Assembly (NCBI RefSeq): GCF_029867415.1
Contig: NC_081183.1
Coordinates: 17,294,404-17,358,403, forward strand
Direction: 5' to 3'
Length of the DNA stretch: 64,000 nt
DNA from: Vicia villosa
Taxonomy: Eukaryota > Streptophyta > Magnoliopsida > Fabales > Fabaceae
Shown here in pieces: positions 11,230-23,922 of the stretch. Positions within the stretch are counted from its first letter, which is position 1. Each line of letters begins with the position of its first letter. The notes beneath the pieces were generated by a model, which saw only the letters and a program-made list of their open reading frames with translations, did no database searches and was not told the DNA's origin. The position numbers were made by a program, and so were the translations under genes.

Positions 11230-12925
11230 AATTTCGGTTCTTGAAATCTTAGACGTTGCACAAAGGTTGTGAGAAATTAATTTTGGACTGTTGGAATCTT
11301 AAGCTGTCTGGTTATCCTATTGAGGTTATTGACAGTAAGCTAAAAATCTTAAAGAAAGAGCTCAGAGTTTGGAATCATTCCTGTTTCGGTAATGTGACAA
11401 AGAAGTGTTGAAAGCTGAAGAAGAGTTGAACCGGATTCAGCCCGGTCCGGCAGGGGCTGATGGAAACTTTAATAAGTTGGAAAAAGAAGCTCAGGACCGG
11501 TTATCTCTAGTTCTAGACATGGAGGAAAGCTTTTGGAAGGAAAAAACGAGGATTAAGTGGGCATATTCAGGGTGATCGGAACACAGCCTTCTTTTATCAT
11601 TTAGATAAAATCCGTAATGCGTTCAATCTAATCTCTAGTGTTAGAGTTGGGGGGGAGTTTTTGACAGATCCAGTTCAAATTGCCTCGCATACGGTGGACT
11701 ATTTCAAGAAATTTTTTTCTACTAACGTTTCTATTTTGTAGGATTGTTCTATGGTCTCTGAAAGCATTCCCTGTATGGTTAATGAAGAGATGAACAAAAT
11801 GCTCACTATCCTTCCCTCTTTGGTTGAAATTAAAGTTACGGTTTTTGCTCTTAACATAGACAGTGCTCCTGGGCCAGATGGTTTTGGCGTGTCATTCTAT
11901 CAAACCTATTGGGAGATTATCCAACATGACGTTGCGGCGGCGGTTATTCAATTTTTCTCTAATGGGTGGCTTCCTCATGGTTTCAATGTGAATGTGTTAG
12001 TGCTTATTCCGAAGGTGGTTAATGTGAATTCTCTGGATCTATTTCGGCCTACTGCATTATCTAATTTCAAGTTTAAGATAATTTCATAGATCATTGCTGT
12101 TAGACTTGCAACTTTTATGCCATAGTTAGTTTCTCAAGAGCAAAAGGGCTTTATTCAAGGAAGGCAAATTAAAGATTGTATTGCGTTGGCTTCAGAGGCG
12201 TTTAATCTACTTGACTCAAAGTCTTGGTGTGGGAACGTTGCGCTCAAGGTGGATATTTTGAAGGCTTTCGACACGTTAAATTGGAATTTTCTTCTTCAGG
12301 TTTTAATTCGATTTGGCTTCAATGCTAAGTTCTATCTCGGTCAATGGCGCGCTCCATGGTTTCTTTAATTGTACTAGGGGGTGTGGCAAGGCGACCCTTT
12401 ATCTCCGCTTTTAGTAAGCTGGTGCTAGACGAATCTCTTTCTTTGATCAGGTGGCCTAACCCAATTCAGGTTCCTTCTCGTTTATTTTACGCCGATGATG
12501 TGCTGATCTTTTGTAAAGGTAGTGTTGCAAATATCAAGTCTATGATTAAGGTTTTTAAGGCTTATGAGGGAACTTCTGGTCAGTCGGTTAACTGCAGTAA
12601 GTCTTCTATTTTTGGTGGTGCAATGTCGCAATCTCGGCTGAACATTCTTTCGGTTATGTATGGCTTCAGCATTGGGAATTCTTCACTTATTTATCCCAGA
12701 GTTCCTATCTATAAAGGTAAGCCTCGGGCCAAGTATCTCCTTCCTAACACCGATAAAATTATTCTTAAGTTCGCGTTGTGGAAAGGTGCTCTTCTTTCTT
12801 TTGCGGGTAGAGTGGCATTAGTTAAATCTTTGATTCAAAGTATGCTGATACACTCTATGTCCATATATGATTGGCCTGTTTTGTTGTTGAGTGCTATTCA
12901 GCGTGCAACCCGTAATTTTATTTAG
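11230..12925 (+). pseudogene. LINE ORF2 reverse transcriptase domain
   Basis: Between 11230 and 11740 the linker is frameshifted. From 11751 the phrase SAPGPDGFGVSFYQTYW marks the start of the RT. Then come LVLIPKVVNVNSLDLFRP, KVDILKAFDTLNW, the QGDPLSP block at about 12383-12410 in another frame, and FYADDVLIFCKGS at about 12484-12522, which contains the catalytic ADD. Stops at about 12087 and 12366 break the frame. Confidence 0.87.
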
Positions 12926-13048
12926 AGCGGCGAGGTTTCCAAGAGCAAGATTGTCACTGTTGCTTGGAAACACATTTGTAAACCTTATTATGAAGGTGGG
13001 CTTGGTATTAGATCTCTGTTTGACCTCAATGCGGCGTCAAATTTAGAA

Positions 13049-14552
13049 TTGGCGTGGGATTTTATCAATTCGGATAATCCTTGGGCTGTTCTTGTTAGAG
13101 GGAGGGTCTTGAGGAAGAATTTCTTTATCAAGCATCATATTTTCTCTTCTTGTTGGTCAGGTACTAAAGCTGAATTGTTGGTGAGTCAGGACAATTCTTC
13201 CTGGAAGCTTGGTAACGGAAAATCTATTCGGTTCTGGTTTGACTCTTGGTATGGCAATTTGTTGCATTTAGATGGGGTACAACACCGGTCTCTAATGAGT
13301 TGATGGTTAGTTCCTTCATTGTTGACAGAAAGTGGTTTTCTCCTAGTGCTTTGGGCTTTATTCCGGACGCGTACAGGTCTGTATTCTTCATTGTCACATT
13401 CCCTTCAATCTTCGTCCGGATAAAAGAATTTGGAAGGGTTCAGTTTCGGGGGAGCTTACGCTCAAGGAGGATTATGAGTTCAAGAGGGCTTGCGGTGTTC
13501 GGGCGGATTGGTGGCGGTGGATTTGGTCGAAGTACATTCCTCCATCTAAATCATTCTTGGTTTGGAGATTGTTGCTCCGCAAGTTAGCTTCAGATGACCA
13601 ACTTAAGAAAAGGAATTTTTTGTTCCCGTCGATGTGCAGTCTTTGCTTTAAGGCGGAGGAGACAATTTCTGATCTCTTTTTTTATTGTGATTATGCGTGG
13701 AAGTTATGGGACTGGTTAGCCAATGCTTTAAAGTTCTCCAATGGCATTTTTTCGTGGGAGGATATTTCGAGGCTTCGAAACCGAACCTGGTCTAAGCAGT
13801 GTCACTTAATTTTTAAAGTTTTTGTCATCTTTCTCCTTAATTGCATTTGGTTTACGCGCAATAGTCGCAGATTTAAGGATGTTGGTATTCCTATCTCCGC
13901 TTCCGTTGCAGGTATTGTTTCAGCCTGTGGGATAACTGGTAATAACAGTAAGACTCCGTCTTTTGTTAACATTTCTGATTTTGAGATTTTGAAGAATTTT
14001 AAGATCATTATTCAGCCTCCTAGTGCTCCTAGAATTGTGGAAGTTATTTGGAAGTCGGCCCCTTGGGATTGGATCAAGATTAATTGTGACGGTGCTTTTT
14101 CTGAGAATCCAAGGCCTTCTGCTTGCGGGGGCATAACTAGAGATTTCGGCGGTAGGTTTTTTGGGGCTTTTGTTAGCTTTTTAGGTGTTTCTAACTCTCT
14201 CATTGCCGAACTCACTGGCGCTATGATGGCGGTTGAGTTCACCCATGAGAAGGGTTGGCGTAGGATTTGGTTAGAAGTTGACTCAGTGGCGGTGGTTCGA
14301 GCTTTCTCTCCTGCTTTCAAAGTGCCTTGGCAAGCTCGGAACCGGTGGGTCAATTGTGTTAATATCACTGACAATATGGATTTTGTGGCTTCTCATATTT
14401 GTAGAGAAGGAAATAGTTGTGCGGAATCATTGGATAACGTTGGGCTAACGGTGACAGAATACACTAACTATAATTGCATTCCAAATTTTTTGAGAGCAGA
14501 TTTTGTAAAAAATAAACTTGATCTGTCTTTCTTTAAATTTATTTCTTCTTGA
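13049..14552 (+). pseudogene. LINE ORF2 zf-RVT and RNase H domains
   Basis: The zf-RVT zinc-binding region appears at about 13557-13720 (LVWRLLLRKLASDDQL in one frame, CSLCFKAEETISDLFFYCDY after it). RNase H (RVT_3 type) occupies about 14050-14450. It keeps its acidic residues: INCDGAFSE (D), LIAELTGAMMAVE (E) and WLEVDSVAVV (D). The 331-codon frame 13557-14552 has no stop. The final residues run to FKFISS before the 3' UTR. Plant L1 elements often carry such an RNase H. Confidence 0.87.
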
Positions 14553-14829
14553 GATGGTTTCCGTCTAGTCGCCTTGCTCCTGTTTGTTCCGTTTTCTTTT
14601 GTTTCAATGAAATCTTATTAAAAAAAATATATCTTCTTTAATTTAATGGAGGCATTATATTTGCATAACATAATAATATACCATTTGAAATTCTCAAATA
14701 AATTGAAAGGTTCAAGAAACATAAATCAAAGTGACACGAAATTAATAGAAGTACTAAAATTACAACTTCTAAATAAAATTATATTATCATAAAATAATGT
14801 ATACTTATTTTTCAAATTATTTGTTACAC

Positions 14830-15015
14830 TTAAATGCACACACATTTTTCACGAACGCATTTCGGATTTGTAGTTGGATAACACAATTTTCTTGGACAAT
14901 CACAACTATTCTTGCAGTAAGTAGGAAAATATTTTAAATAAGACTCAGAGCCAATTGTTACAATAAGAAAAAAAGAAAAAAAGAAAACATGAAATAAACT
15001 TGAGATTTTAGACAT
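14830..15015 (-). CDS. NCR: NCR-like secreted cysteine-rich peptide
   Basis: A 61-residue peptide. Residues 1-24 form a hydrophobic signal peptide (MSKISSLFHVFFFSFFLIVT), followed by a short mature peptide with seven cysteines at 34, 38, 40, 45, 53, 58 and 60. Leaving out C38, the spacing C-x5-C-x4-C-x7-C-x4-C-x1-C is that of six-cysteine NCR peptides of IRLC legumes, including the DCPRKLC and CVREKCVCI phrases. These peptides enter nodule cells by the secretory path and drive bacteroid differentiation. I chose the second ATG because the hydrophobic core follows it directly; an in-frame ATG at 15060 would add 15 polar residues. No intron interrupts the frame, whereas NCR genes usually have one near the signal-peptide end. 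TATA-like TTATAAA boxes lie at about 15060 and 15090. Another defensin-like family is possible. Confidence 0.75.
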   Translation of the reverse strand: MSKISSLFHVFFFSFFLIVTIGSESYLKYFPTYCKNSCDCPRKLCYPTTNPKCVREKCVCI

Positions 15016-15060
15016 ATTTTTCTTCTTTTGAATGTAATAAATAGAAAATTGTTTGATCAC

Positions 15061-15700
15061 TTTATAAGAAAAATTGCATAATTTTAAGCATTTATAAGTT
15101 GAAAGAATCTATTAATAATTTAGAATGAATAGTAAATGTCTCTAAAGAGCATCAATGTATCTTTATTAACTCTTGGATTTAATCAATTGATCACTTATTT
15201 TATTTAAAGATTCAATATAAATTATTGTTGATCATCAAAATTGATTCTGCATTTTTATTACATTCAAAATATTTTATAATTTATCTTGTTGCCTTTCATG
15301 ATAGACAAACGAAATGTAATGAAAAATAAATAATATATTGTAGAAATTATGCATCAAAGATTTGACAACATAATTATGTAATCGCTAAAAGTATTACATG
15401 ATTATTTATTTTATTGACAGAATTATAAGTTTAAATTTATTAAATGGAAATTACCCAATTGAACATGTTAAGTTGTGTTAGGGAAGAAACTTCAAACCCT
15501 AAATCCCAAAACCAATTGCTTCCAACCAGAAGCCAACTTCACACACTTTAGAATTTGCACTTGAGGCCAGATCATAAATATTGGAAATTTCTTATGCACC
15601 ATATATAGGTGAAAAGAATCTCATGAAAACTCTGAATTGTCCTTGAGTTACTAGAAGTTTATTTCTAGACTCATCCTTCACATCAAACAGGCGAGATCAA
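15061..15700. other. Intergenic, upstream of the NCR gene
   Basis: AT-rich sequence with TATA-like motifs on the minus strand near 15060 and 15090. No coding frame or repeat with recognisable ends. Confidence 0.4.
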
Positions 15701-17100
15701 ATATGGTGTCATTTTATTCGGAATTTAAAAATCATACCGGAGATATAACTCTGGTTATATCTAAATAGTCATCTCCGGTTAATTAGTGCGGAAAATTGGA
15801 AATTCTATTACCTTTGCATTTCAGATATTATCGGAAGTGTATTTTTGGAAAAATCAAAAGTCAAATTGCTTAAAACAGCTACTAGCATGTACCGGCATGA
15901 TCATCTAATTTGCAAAAGTTTCCATAAATCCTCTCCAAAAATCCTTTCATTTGCAATCGAGTTTTTTACTCCAAATCTTCATTCTCGTGGTTCATCATAT
16001 CAAAAGGAATTAAAGGAAGTGGAATTTAAGGTAAAATTCATTCGTTCCAACCCCCATTCATCTCATTAATCTGGTTTTTCATGGAAAAAAGGCCACGCCT
16101 ATACCAGAAATGTACTTCCGGTTACGCAATGAACTAGACTGAATATAAAACTCTGGTATTTGTCTATGCTTATTTTCCAGCAATTTCTTTCTTGCTATTG
16201 ATGTTTCTTAGTTAAATGTTCTTTTACATTATGTATGGTGCATCCTGAAGCTATTTCCAAACCTACTGTGTCTCAAGTAGTTTTGCCTCTCTTAGTTAAG
16301 GTGATAGATATTTGGAACCATTTTAAAAATGAACAAGAGTATGAATTTCGTGATGACATGCTACAATGGTTCGTATAGAGGCCACCAAACTAAGGTTTGG
16401 TGTTGTGATTGAAAGGTCCGATAATGGTTCGGAGAAAAGATGTGTATTTGTGACATTGACATGCGAAAGAAGTGGGAAATATAGACGTCCTCTCCAGAAT
16501 TTGAAACGAGATGATACTCGTTCAAGAAAATGTGAATGTCCATTTAAGTTGTGTGGTTATTGATTGGGAAATAATAAGTGGATATTTAATGTGATATGTG
16601 GTTTACATAATCATGATTGATGTGCAAAATTAGTCGGTCATCCAATTGTATGTCGTCTCTTGCCGAAAGAGAAGGAATATGTTTCCGACACGATATTGAA
16701 TTTGGTACCTCCCAAGAACATACTTGCAACTTTTAAGCGCAAAAGACCTGAGACTATCTCAAATATCAAGCAAGGAGTTATCAATCCAAATTAGCGCTTA
16801 GGGGGGATTGAACTGAAATGCAACACCTCTTGAAACTTCTAGATGATAACAATTACGTTTCTAGGCACCAGAGATGTGGGGATGGAGTAACAATAAGAGA
16901 TATATATTAGACTCATCCTGATTCCATTAAATTGTTCAATATGTTTCCCATTGTGCTTATAATTGATTCAAAGTATAAGACTAACAAATACAGGCTTCCA
17001 TTGTTGGAGATTGTTGGTGTTACATCGACTGAGAAGACATATTCTATTGGTTTTTTAGTTTTAGAGTGTGAAAAAAGGACAATTTTGCATGGGCTTTAGA
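15700..17100 (+). pseudogene. MULE/FAR1-type transposase relic
   Basis: From 16366 the plus strand encodes the FAR1-type zinc-finger N-terminus found in Mutator-like transposases: VRIEATKLRFGVVIERSDNG, CVFVTLTCERSGKY, KCECPFKLCGY and, past a stop, VICGLHNHD, giving the C-C-H-H set. Further pieces in shifting frames read GHPIVCRLLPKEKEYVSDT, PPKNILATFKRKRPETISN and LTNTGFHCWRLL (a shifted form of the transposase core start). Stops and frameshifts are frequent. The 15700-16345 part, with accgga/tccggt phrases, is probably the element's 5' region; the 75-codon frame at 15845 is not recognised. Confidence 0.72.
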
Positions 17101-17102
17101 GG

Positions 17103-17318
17103 TTTGTCGGTCAATTTAAGATCAACGAGTACACCCCTCTTGAAGATCTGCAATACATATTGCACAACCTTCTACCATATAGTGACATTCACAAAATTGT
17201 GAAGATCGAGTACCACTCGCCATCCATTGACAACAAAGGGAAGCTTGAGTTCATCAACCATGAGCTGAAAACGGTCGTTGATTTACAGGCTATATGTGGA
17301 ATACTTTTACCCATTTAG
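17103..17318 (+). pseudogene. Small PB1-like domain of MULE-type elements
   Basis: A 71-codon frame reads YTPLEDLQYILHNLLP, then HKIVKIEYHSPSID, KGKLEFINHELKT and VVDLQA before a stop. A clearly related frame occurs at 57462-57795 (KSRLNDLLSDTENRKV, GKIEFHA, DTDGKVKYDLIELKTDEDLK). I recall similar sequence at the N-terminus of legume MULE proteins, but I cannot name the domain with certainty. Here it follows a transposase relic, so the order is rearranged or two elements abut. Confidence 0.5.
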
Positions 17319-17382
17319 AATCAAAAGTTCTAATCGAGCTGGATGTGACTATTTCGACATTAACCATTTATTTTATTTATAA

Positions 17383-18756
17383 CTAGTGTGATACCCGTGC
17401 GTCTGCACGGGTACCCGTTGTAGCCTTGTTATTTTGTTCAATATTGATATTATTGCAGAGGTAAATGTCCTAAAAAGAGATGTGTAAAATATAGAAATTT
17501 CTTTTCAATAGGTTTGGCCAAAGTTTGGAATATTTTGATCAATAAACATCATTTTCCCGTTAATATTCAATATTTCGATCAGTAACTTCATGTTCCCGTT
17601 AATATTCAATATTTTAATAAGTTCATATTCTCGTTAATATTCATTATTTTGATTAGTAACTCCGTATTTCTGTTAATATTTATTATTTTGATCGATAACT
17701 TCGTGTTTTCGTTAATATTCCAAATTTGTTCCCATTTCATTTATATGTTTTTAAATTTCATGTTTTTAAATTGCGAAAAAAAACATAATTACCAGTCAGT
17801 TCACACGAATTTTGATAGTATGAGAGAAGTTTATACTTTATCAAATGTACGGAAAATAAAATTAGATATTCTATAAACTTCATAGTTTAGACACAAAACA
17901 AAACCAAAAAATGAATGGAGAAATAAAATAAAATAGATTTTAAATGAGAATAAAATAATCAAGCAAAACATATGATCTAGTGATGGTGAATCCAAGTATC
18001 CAACTAAGAAGATCTAGTTTCTCTTCACCTTTAGCATGCAGCAGTCCTACAGCCATATGTTTGCATTTTTAATTGCTTAAACATGTCTTTTTGTGAGGAT
18101 GTGGTAATGTTGGAGAGTGAATTTCAATTTTTCTACATCATTACATTTTTTGTAGGGTCTTTTTGTATCAATCTCTGTTTGTTATGCAAATAGAAAATGA
18201 ATTTGTATCACATACAATAAAGTTTTTTAGAAAAATAAATAAAAACTAAAGGGGAAACATTAGGAGAAGTTTATTAATATCAATCAGTTACCAATGGAAG
18301 CCAGCCTCAAAGGGGAAATTTATTAGATAAAGTAAGGAGTTAAGTGGCATAGGGTTGAAAAAATATATTAACTATAAACTTCATTAACCACTTTTACTAC
18401 TTCATTAATCAATAAAATACAGACTATTAATTATGTATTGACTCTAAATTATAAATGTATTAACTAAATTTTACACTTCATTAACCAACTTTATTTTACT
18501 ATTTAATTTTTATTTTATTTTTGAGAACTCATTAACCAAATTATGAACTGCATTAACTAACTTTGTACATATTATGAACCAGTGTTAGTTTATTAAGTAA
18601 GATTTTATATTTGATGTCAGAACACCCGATAACCAAACTATAAACTATCTTAACCAATTTATAACACTCAATTAACAAACTTTACTTTATAACTTAAAAC
18701 AATTTTTTATTTTAGAATACATATTAACCAAACTCTGAATTTGTATATTAACAAAG

Positions 18757-18848
<92 letters not shown>

Positions 18849-18965
18849 ATTAAAATAATAAAAAAATATTATTCACGTATTTGTGGACAGTGTATTTAGT
18901 GTAGGTATATGAATTTGTTATCATAATAGCATTTCTCTTTTATAAATTATTATTATAAATTATAT
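17383..18965 (-). mobile_element. Helitron 1 (3' end certain, 5' end tentative)
   Basis: On the minus strand the 3' end reads ACCCGTGC-AGAC-GCACGGGT, ATCACA, then CTAG followed by T. This is the Helitron terminus: an 8-bp hairpin (17393-17412) a few bases before CTRR, inserted next to T. The element extends to higher coordinates. A possible 5' end lies near 18930-18965, where the minus strand has TATAAAAGAGAAATGCTATTA, but no exact TC start could be fixed. It is non-autonomous, as no Rep/helicase is seen, and contains an (AT)n tract. Confidence 0.68.
18758..18843. repeat. (AT)n microsatellite
   Basis: An uninterrupted AT dinucleotide run of about 86 bp. Confidence 0.97.
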
Positions 18966-19660
18966 AAAGGAAGAAAATGAAACATATCTTACTTTATTGG
19001 ATTTGGATATGATAAAGTAAAAAATGGTTTCTTTACGATAGACCATACTGATTTTTTGTATTGACCGTAGTTCTTCGTTTTCACGTTAAATTCTTTCCTT
19101 AATATTTTAAATGGGGTCAATAAGAGTGTAAAGTAGTTTGTTTATCTAAATATCAGGATTTTCTTTGAGGACGCACAAGACTCAATATCGTACTTAACCC
19201 ATGACGAAATATGGTTTTAAAAATATCTATAACAGTTGATATGTGATTAAATAAGGTCTCTATGAATTTTTTTCATGGTTAAATAAAGAACCTCTAAAAA
19301 ACACTTGAGACTGTTATGTAATAAACAAAGATAGTCATCAATAATTTAAGGTTCAAAGAGATGGAGAGATTTTGTATGCTCAACTTGCCATCATAGGCAT
19401 GAAACAAAGAATACCTACATGGAGAAGAGTTTTGCTATGTTAATAAGAGTCATCCCAAATACATTAGATTTTTTTTACACCCTTTAGATTAAAACTTGTC
19501 AAACAACTTAGGAAATGTTCTTTGAGGACATTGAGAAGCTTGTAATTCACAACTGAAGGCCATCATCTACATGCATCAAAACCATGATAAGTCAATATGT
19601 TTTCTACATTTTGAGACGGAATAAGTAACGAAAAATTATTAAATCGAACAATTGAGCATT
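18966..19660. other. Intergenic, downstream of the receptor kinase
   Basis: AT-rich; should include the 3' UTR and polyadenylation region of the minus-strand kinase gene. Nothing else recognised. Confidence 0.45.
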
Positions 19661-22600
19661 CTAACCTTTGGAAGAAGAACTTTTATCTTCGTCGAGTGGA
19701 GTTTCAGACGAAGGAGAGGTTGGCGATGATTGGTTGACGTATTCCCTCGCATCAATCAACATCGCAATAACCTCTCTCATTGTAGGCCTATTAAGCGGAG
19801 ACGCACTTGTGCAAAACAGCGCGATTTTGAGAATAAGAGACATTTCTTCAACGGTTCTTTGTTCGTCCAGATTCAATCTCTTGTCGAATAATTCAAATGT
19901 AGGCGTGGATGCTTGAATCGATCTTCTCACCCAATTCACTAAATCCCCGCCTTGTTCCAATGGTTGAACCGGTGACCTTCCCGTTACTAGCTCCAGCAAA
20001 ACTACCCCGAAACTATATATGTCACATTTTTCTGTCACCTTCATGGTGTAAGCATATTCTGAAAATATATATAAATCGAGCAACAATTAGAAAAGCGCAA
20101 CGATTAAAATGACTCAATTATGATTCTAATTGCTGAACTTAATCATACCTGGAGCAATGTATCCATATGATCCGGCCACAGCAGACATAGATTTCGAGAA
20201 TGAAAAGTCAATCAATTTCGCCAATCCAAAGTCTCCAACATGAGCCTGAAAACTTTGATCAAGCAAAATGTTGTTTGACTTGATATCGCGATGAATGATT
20301 TGAGGCTTACAATCATAATGCAGATAGCATAAACCTTCTGCTGCTCCTAGCGCAATTTTATATCGAACATTCCACTCCAATGAACATTTTTTCGAACTCG
20401 AATGAAGTTTTTCTCCGAGGCTTCCGTTTTCCATGTATTCATACAACAGAAGATTCGAATCCTCGTGAAAACAAAATCCATGCAGCTTCACAATGTTCCT
20501 GTGCCTAATCTTTCCGAGAGTTGAAATCTCCGCAATGAAGCTTCGGTCGACGCTTCCTGCTTCTCCGCCGCGTGCATTCAGCTTCTTGACTGCAATGACT
20601 TCACCATCATTCATAACAGCTTTGTAGACAGTTCCACAAGCTCCTTTTCCTATAACTTCGTCTTCCGAAAAATTTCCAGTAGCTTCCAAGAGATCATTGT
20701 AAGTGAAGCCTTCTTTCGGAAAGTAGTAGCTATCATCTAGAACATGAGGCTTTGTTTGTTCTTCAATTGAAACGAAAGAGTCGCTGCGGCGGCGTTTCAT
20801 CATAGTCCAACATATGCAAACAATGAAAACAAGAGAAACAAAACCAACCACACCAGAAACAATGCTCACTATCTTTTCCCTCGACAAACCGTCTTTCGCT
20901 GGCTTTTCGCGATGAGATGAAGCTAGAGATGGATGACATTGATTAGTACCTACGCGGCACAAACCGTTGTTCCCAGCAAAATTCGAGAAATCCATCTTTC
21001 TAAATGTAGTTGTGTCTGGAACAGTTCCTATCAGCTTATTGTTAGACACATTGCATACTAAAAGACTAAGCAAGTCACCGATCGACGAAGGAATTTCCCC
21101 GATAAGTTGATTGTCGTTCAAGTAAAGCGATTCTAGCATTTGCAAGCTACCTAAGCTATCAGGAATTGTATCAGAAAGATTGTTGTGACTCAAGTTAAGT
21201 GCTATCTGAAGAGCAGAAAGTCTTCCAAAATGAAAAGGGATCGTTCCTGAGAATCGATTACCTCCGAGCTCCAAATCGGTTAGCCGAATAAGGTCTCCCA
21301 ACGCGCCCGGTATCTCTCCAAAGAGCATATTATCAGAAATTTTTAGTAGCTCCAAATTCACAAGATTTCCAATTGAACCTGGAAGCATACCAGTAAACTT
21401 GTTCCTGCTGAGATCAAGCCTCTGCAGCCTCACACAGTTTCCTAACTCGTCCGGAATACTTCCACCAAACCGATTCGACGAAACATTGAATGTGACAAGT
21501 TGAGACAAATTTCCAATCTCAGAAGGTAGAAAACCAGAAAAATAGTTATCCGACAAATGCAGCCTCTCTAAACTCCTAAGCTGACCAATCCCAGGGCTAA
21601 TTAGTCCCGAGAATCGGTTCTGATGAAGCTCGAGCGCGGTTAGATTATGAAGTCCATACAATTCAACAGGTAAGCTTCCCGTCAAGAGATTATCCCCTAG
21701 CATTAACTGCACAAGAGACTTACAAACTTTCAAGCTATAAGGAATATTACCAAAGAGCCTATTTGATCCAAGGCTAAGGAACTGAAGTTTCTGATATTCA
21801 CAAAGATGAATCGGAATCATACCGACAAGATTATTCGAAGATATATCAAGAATAGTAAGGTTCTTAACAGCTCCGAGATGAGGTGGAATCACACCTTCAA
21901 GTTGATTATCAAATAGCTGCAAATCTTGCATGAGTTCCAAATTTTGAAACTCCAATGGAATTCTACCTGTCAAGTGGTTCAAAGACAAATCTAAATTTTT
22001 CAGCAGCCTCAAATTTCCAAGCTCCTTCGGAATATCGCCTTGCAAATTGTTTTCGAACAAATGAAGCAAGGTAAGATTAGAGATTTGGCCTAACTCTTTT
22101 GGAATGATACCAATCAAATGGTTTTCAGACAGGTCAATCTCAATAGCATTAGTACAGTTTCCTAACTCGGCCGAAATCGTACCATTCAACTGATTCGTGT
22201 ACATGTACAATCTCTTCAACCGCGATAGCCTCCCGATCTCTCTCGGGATACCACCAACCAACAAATTCTGATGCAAAGCAATCAACTCAAGGCTGCTAAT
22301 GTTACCTATCTCAAGAGGAAGCTCACCCGAAAACGAGTTTTGCCATAGAATCAAATTCGTAAGACTCTGAAGCTTTTGAAGCTCCTTTGGAATAGAGCCT
22401 GTCAACTGATTCTGTGCTAACCCTAATGTCTCTAAGCTTTCACATTCACTGATTTCTGAAGGTAACTTTCCTGACAAGCCATTCAAACCTGCTCTTATAA
22501 CTCTAAGCTTCTTCAACTTACTTATCGACGAAGGAATGGTTCCGGTTAAGTTATTGCTATAAATCACCAACTCTTCTAATGATGTTAACTCACCAATATC

Positions 22601-23101
22601 TTCCGGAATTTCGCCATACATATAGTTTTCACAAAGGTAAAGCTTTCTAAGAGTTCTGATTTTCCAAACAAGGCTTAAAAATGCTCCATGAAACCTATTA
22701 GTACAAAGGTCTAAAACCTCGAGTTTATCACAGGTAACAAAAAAAGCTTCATGAATTTGACCCGAGATAAAGTTTTTCGACACATTCAACTCGGTTAACC
22801 ACGGAAGGTTACAGATTGATGGAGACAAATTACCAGAGAGAGTAAGGTTGTGGAGTGTAACAGAAGTTACCACTGAACCACTACAATACACACCAGTCCA
22901 ATTGCATGGAGATGCATCAGAAGGATTCCAGTCAACAAGATTATCATTTGAGTCTATAAGAGAAGCTTTGAACTTCAAAAGAATTGAAACCTCTTCATTG
23001 ATTGAACCTACCAGGAACATTCCAAGGCTAAACAATAGAATCATCGTATAGTAAAAGTTAAAAAACACATTTTTTGAATGGAAACTTGAATCAAATGCCA
23101 T
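19661..23101 (-). CDS. LRR receptor-like serine/threonine kinase, At1g17230-like
   Basis: Two exons, 23101-20149 and 20058-19661, joined across a 90-bp phase-1 intron with GT/AG ends (AG|GTATGA ... TTTTCAG|AA), which restores the [10 protein letters not shown] activation-loop end. The protein is 1116 residues: signal peptide to about 34, LRRNT with the paired-cysteine [10 protein letters not shown], about 26 LRRs of 24 residues, a membrane helix near 755-775 ([18 protein letters not shown]) followed by basic residues, then the kinase. The kinase has [13 protein letters not shown] lysine about 839, HRD 937-939, DFG 957-959 and APE 983-985, so an active RD kinase is predicted. It acts at the plasma membrane as a ligand receptor; the ligand is unknown. 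Similarity along the whole length to At1g17230 as I recall it suggests subfamily LRR-XI. The ATG at 23101 begins a better signal peptide than the one 12 codons upstream (23137). No defects seen. Confidence 0.95.
20059..20148 (-). other. Intron of the receptor kinase gene
   Basis: 90 bp, minus-strand donor GTATGATT and acceptor TTTTCAG. It splits the APE glutamate codon, G|AA. The ends and resulting protein agree with the family. Confidence 0.93.
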
Positions 23102-23137
23102 TTTCTCATAAGGGTTTGGCTTAAAAACCAGAAGCAA

Positions 23138-23922
23138 AAAACACAGAAAGTTTGAACATGAAACAATTGAGAAATTGAAGACAAAACAAAAGATAGCGTG
23201 TTGTGTAAGAAAAACAAAAATGACCCTTTTGGTTAGAGAGAGAAATTAAACAGACCCATGAAAGCAATGAATACAGAAGAGAGAGAGAAAGTAAAAAGAC
23301 ATAAACTTTGATAGATGAGAGCATGGAAAAAGTGAAGATAAACCGTGAAATGATCACGATTATTATTGAGTCAACGCTATTTTTGTGTTGTACAACTTTA
23401 CAGCAAAGTAGCATAAACTAGTTACTGTTTTGTTCATGTTCTGGGAATGTGAAACCACAACCATAATGTGTGGTTTTTTTTGTTGCATGCACTGTTGCTA
23501 TGATTTGTGTGTTTAACAGATGGAGTTGAAAAAAATGGTGTGTGGAAAGTGAGAGGAAGAGAATAAGGACGTGTGGAATTGTTAGGGTCATTACAATTCT
23601 CCGCCATTGTTGCTGAGCCTACCATAATGGGAATTTGATTTGTTGTGAGTCAGAAGTGTAATGATTTGCAATATGAATGAAAGAAAGTTAGTGCCATAGT
23701 GCCTAATTACACCTCAATTATCTACTTGTTTGATCTTTTTTCCACGGCCACTCATATTCAATCACTTGTTTTTCTTCTTCTACATGTTGGTCAATATATA
23801 CGGCTTATATCATGACATGAGGGTACTTAGGTGTAAGGTAAGTGATTTGTGACATTAGTGTTAAATATTAGTAGTATTACATAAATTAAGTGTTTATTAG
23901 TATAATCAATCAAAGGTTAAGA
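23138..23922. other. Upstream region of the receptor kinase and spacer
   Basis: The first few hundred bases above 23101 should hold the promoter and 5' UTR of the minus-strand kinase gene; minus-strand CTCTCTCTT-type pyrimidine runs occur near 23235-23290. Two open minus-strand frames here (23121-23414, 23434-23625) lack recognisable domains. Confidence 0.4.

Larger units (their letters stand above)
10400..14628 (+). mobile_element. L1-type LINE, 5'-truncated and frameshifted
   Basis: A plus-strand non-LTR retrotransposon with endonuclease, reverse transcriptase, zinc-binding zf-RVT and RNase H in this order. It starts within the end of ORF1 (the phrase KYGTRSQAGLKNLTL just before the ORF2 ATG at 10515), so nearly all of ORF1 is missing. 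ORF2 is broken by several frameshifts and stops. It ends in a short A-run (14621-14628). No convincing target-site duplication could be read; only ATATAT is shared near the two ends. Confidence 0.85.

Noticed and set aside
18930..18965. Exact 5' end of Helitron 1
   Set aside because: A suggestive AT-rich motif exists but no unambiguous TC start next to A, so the boundary is only tentative.
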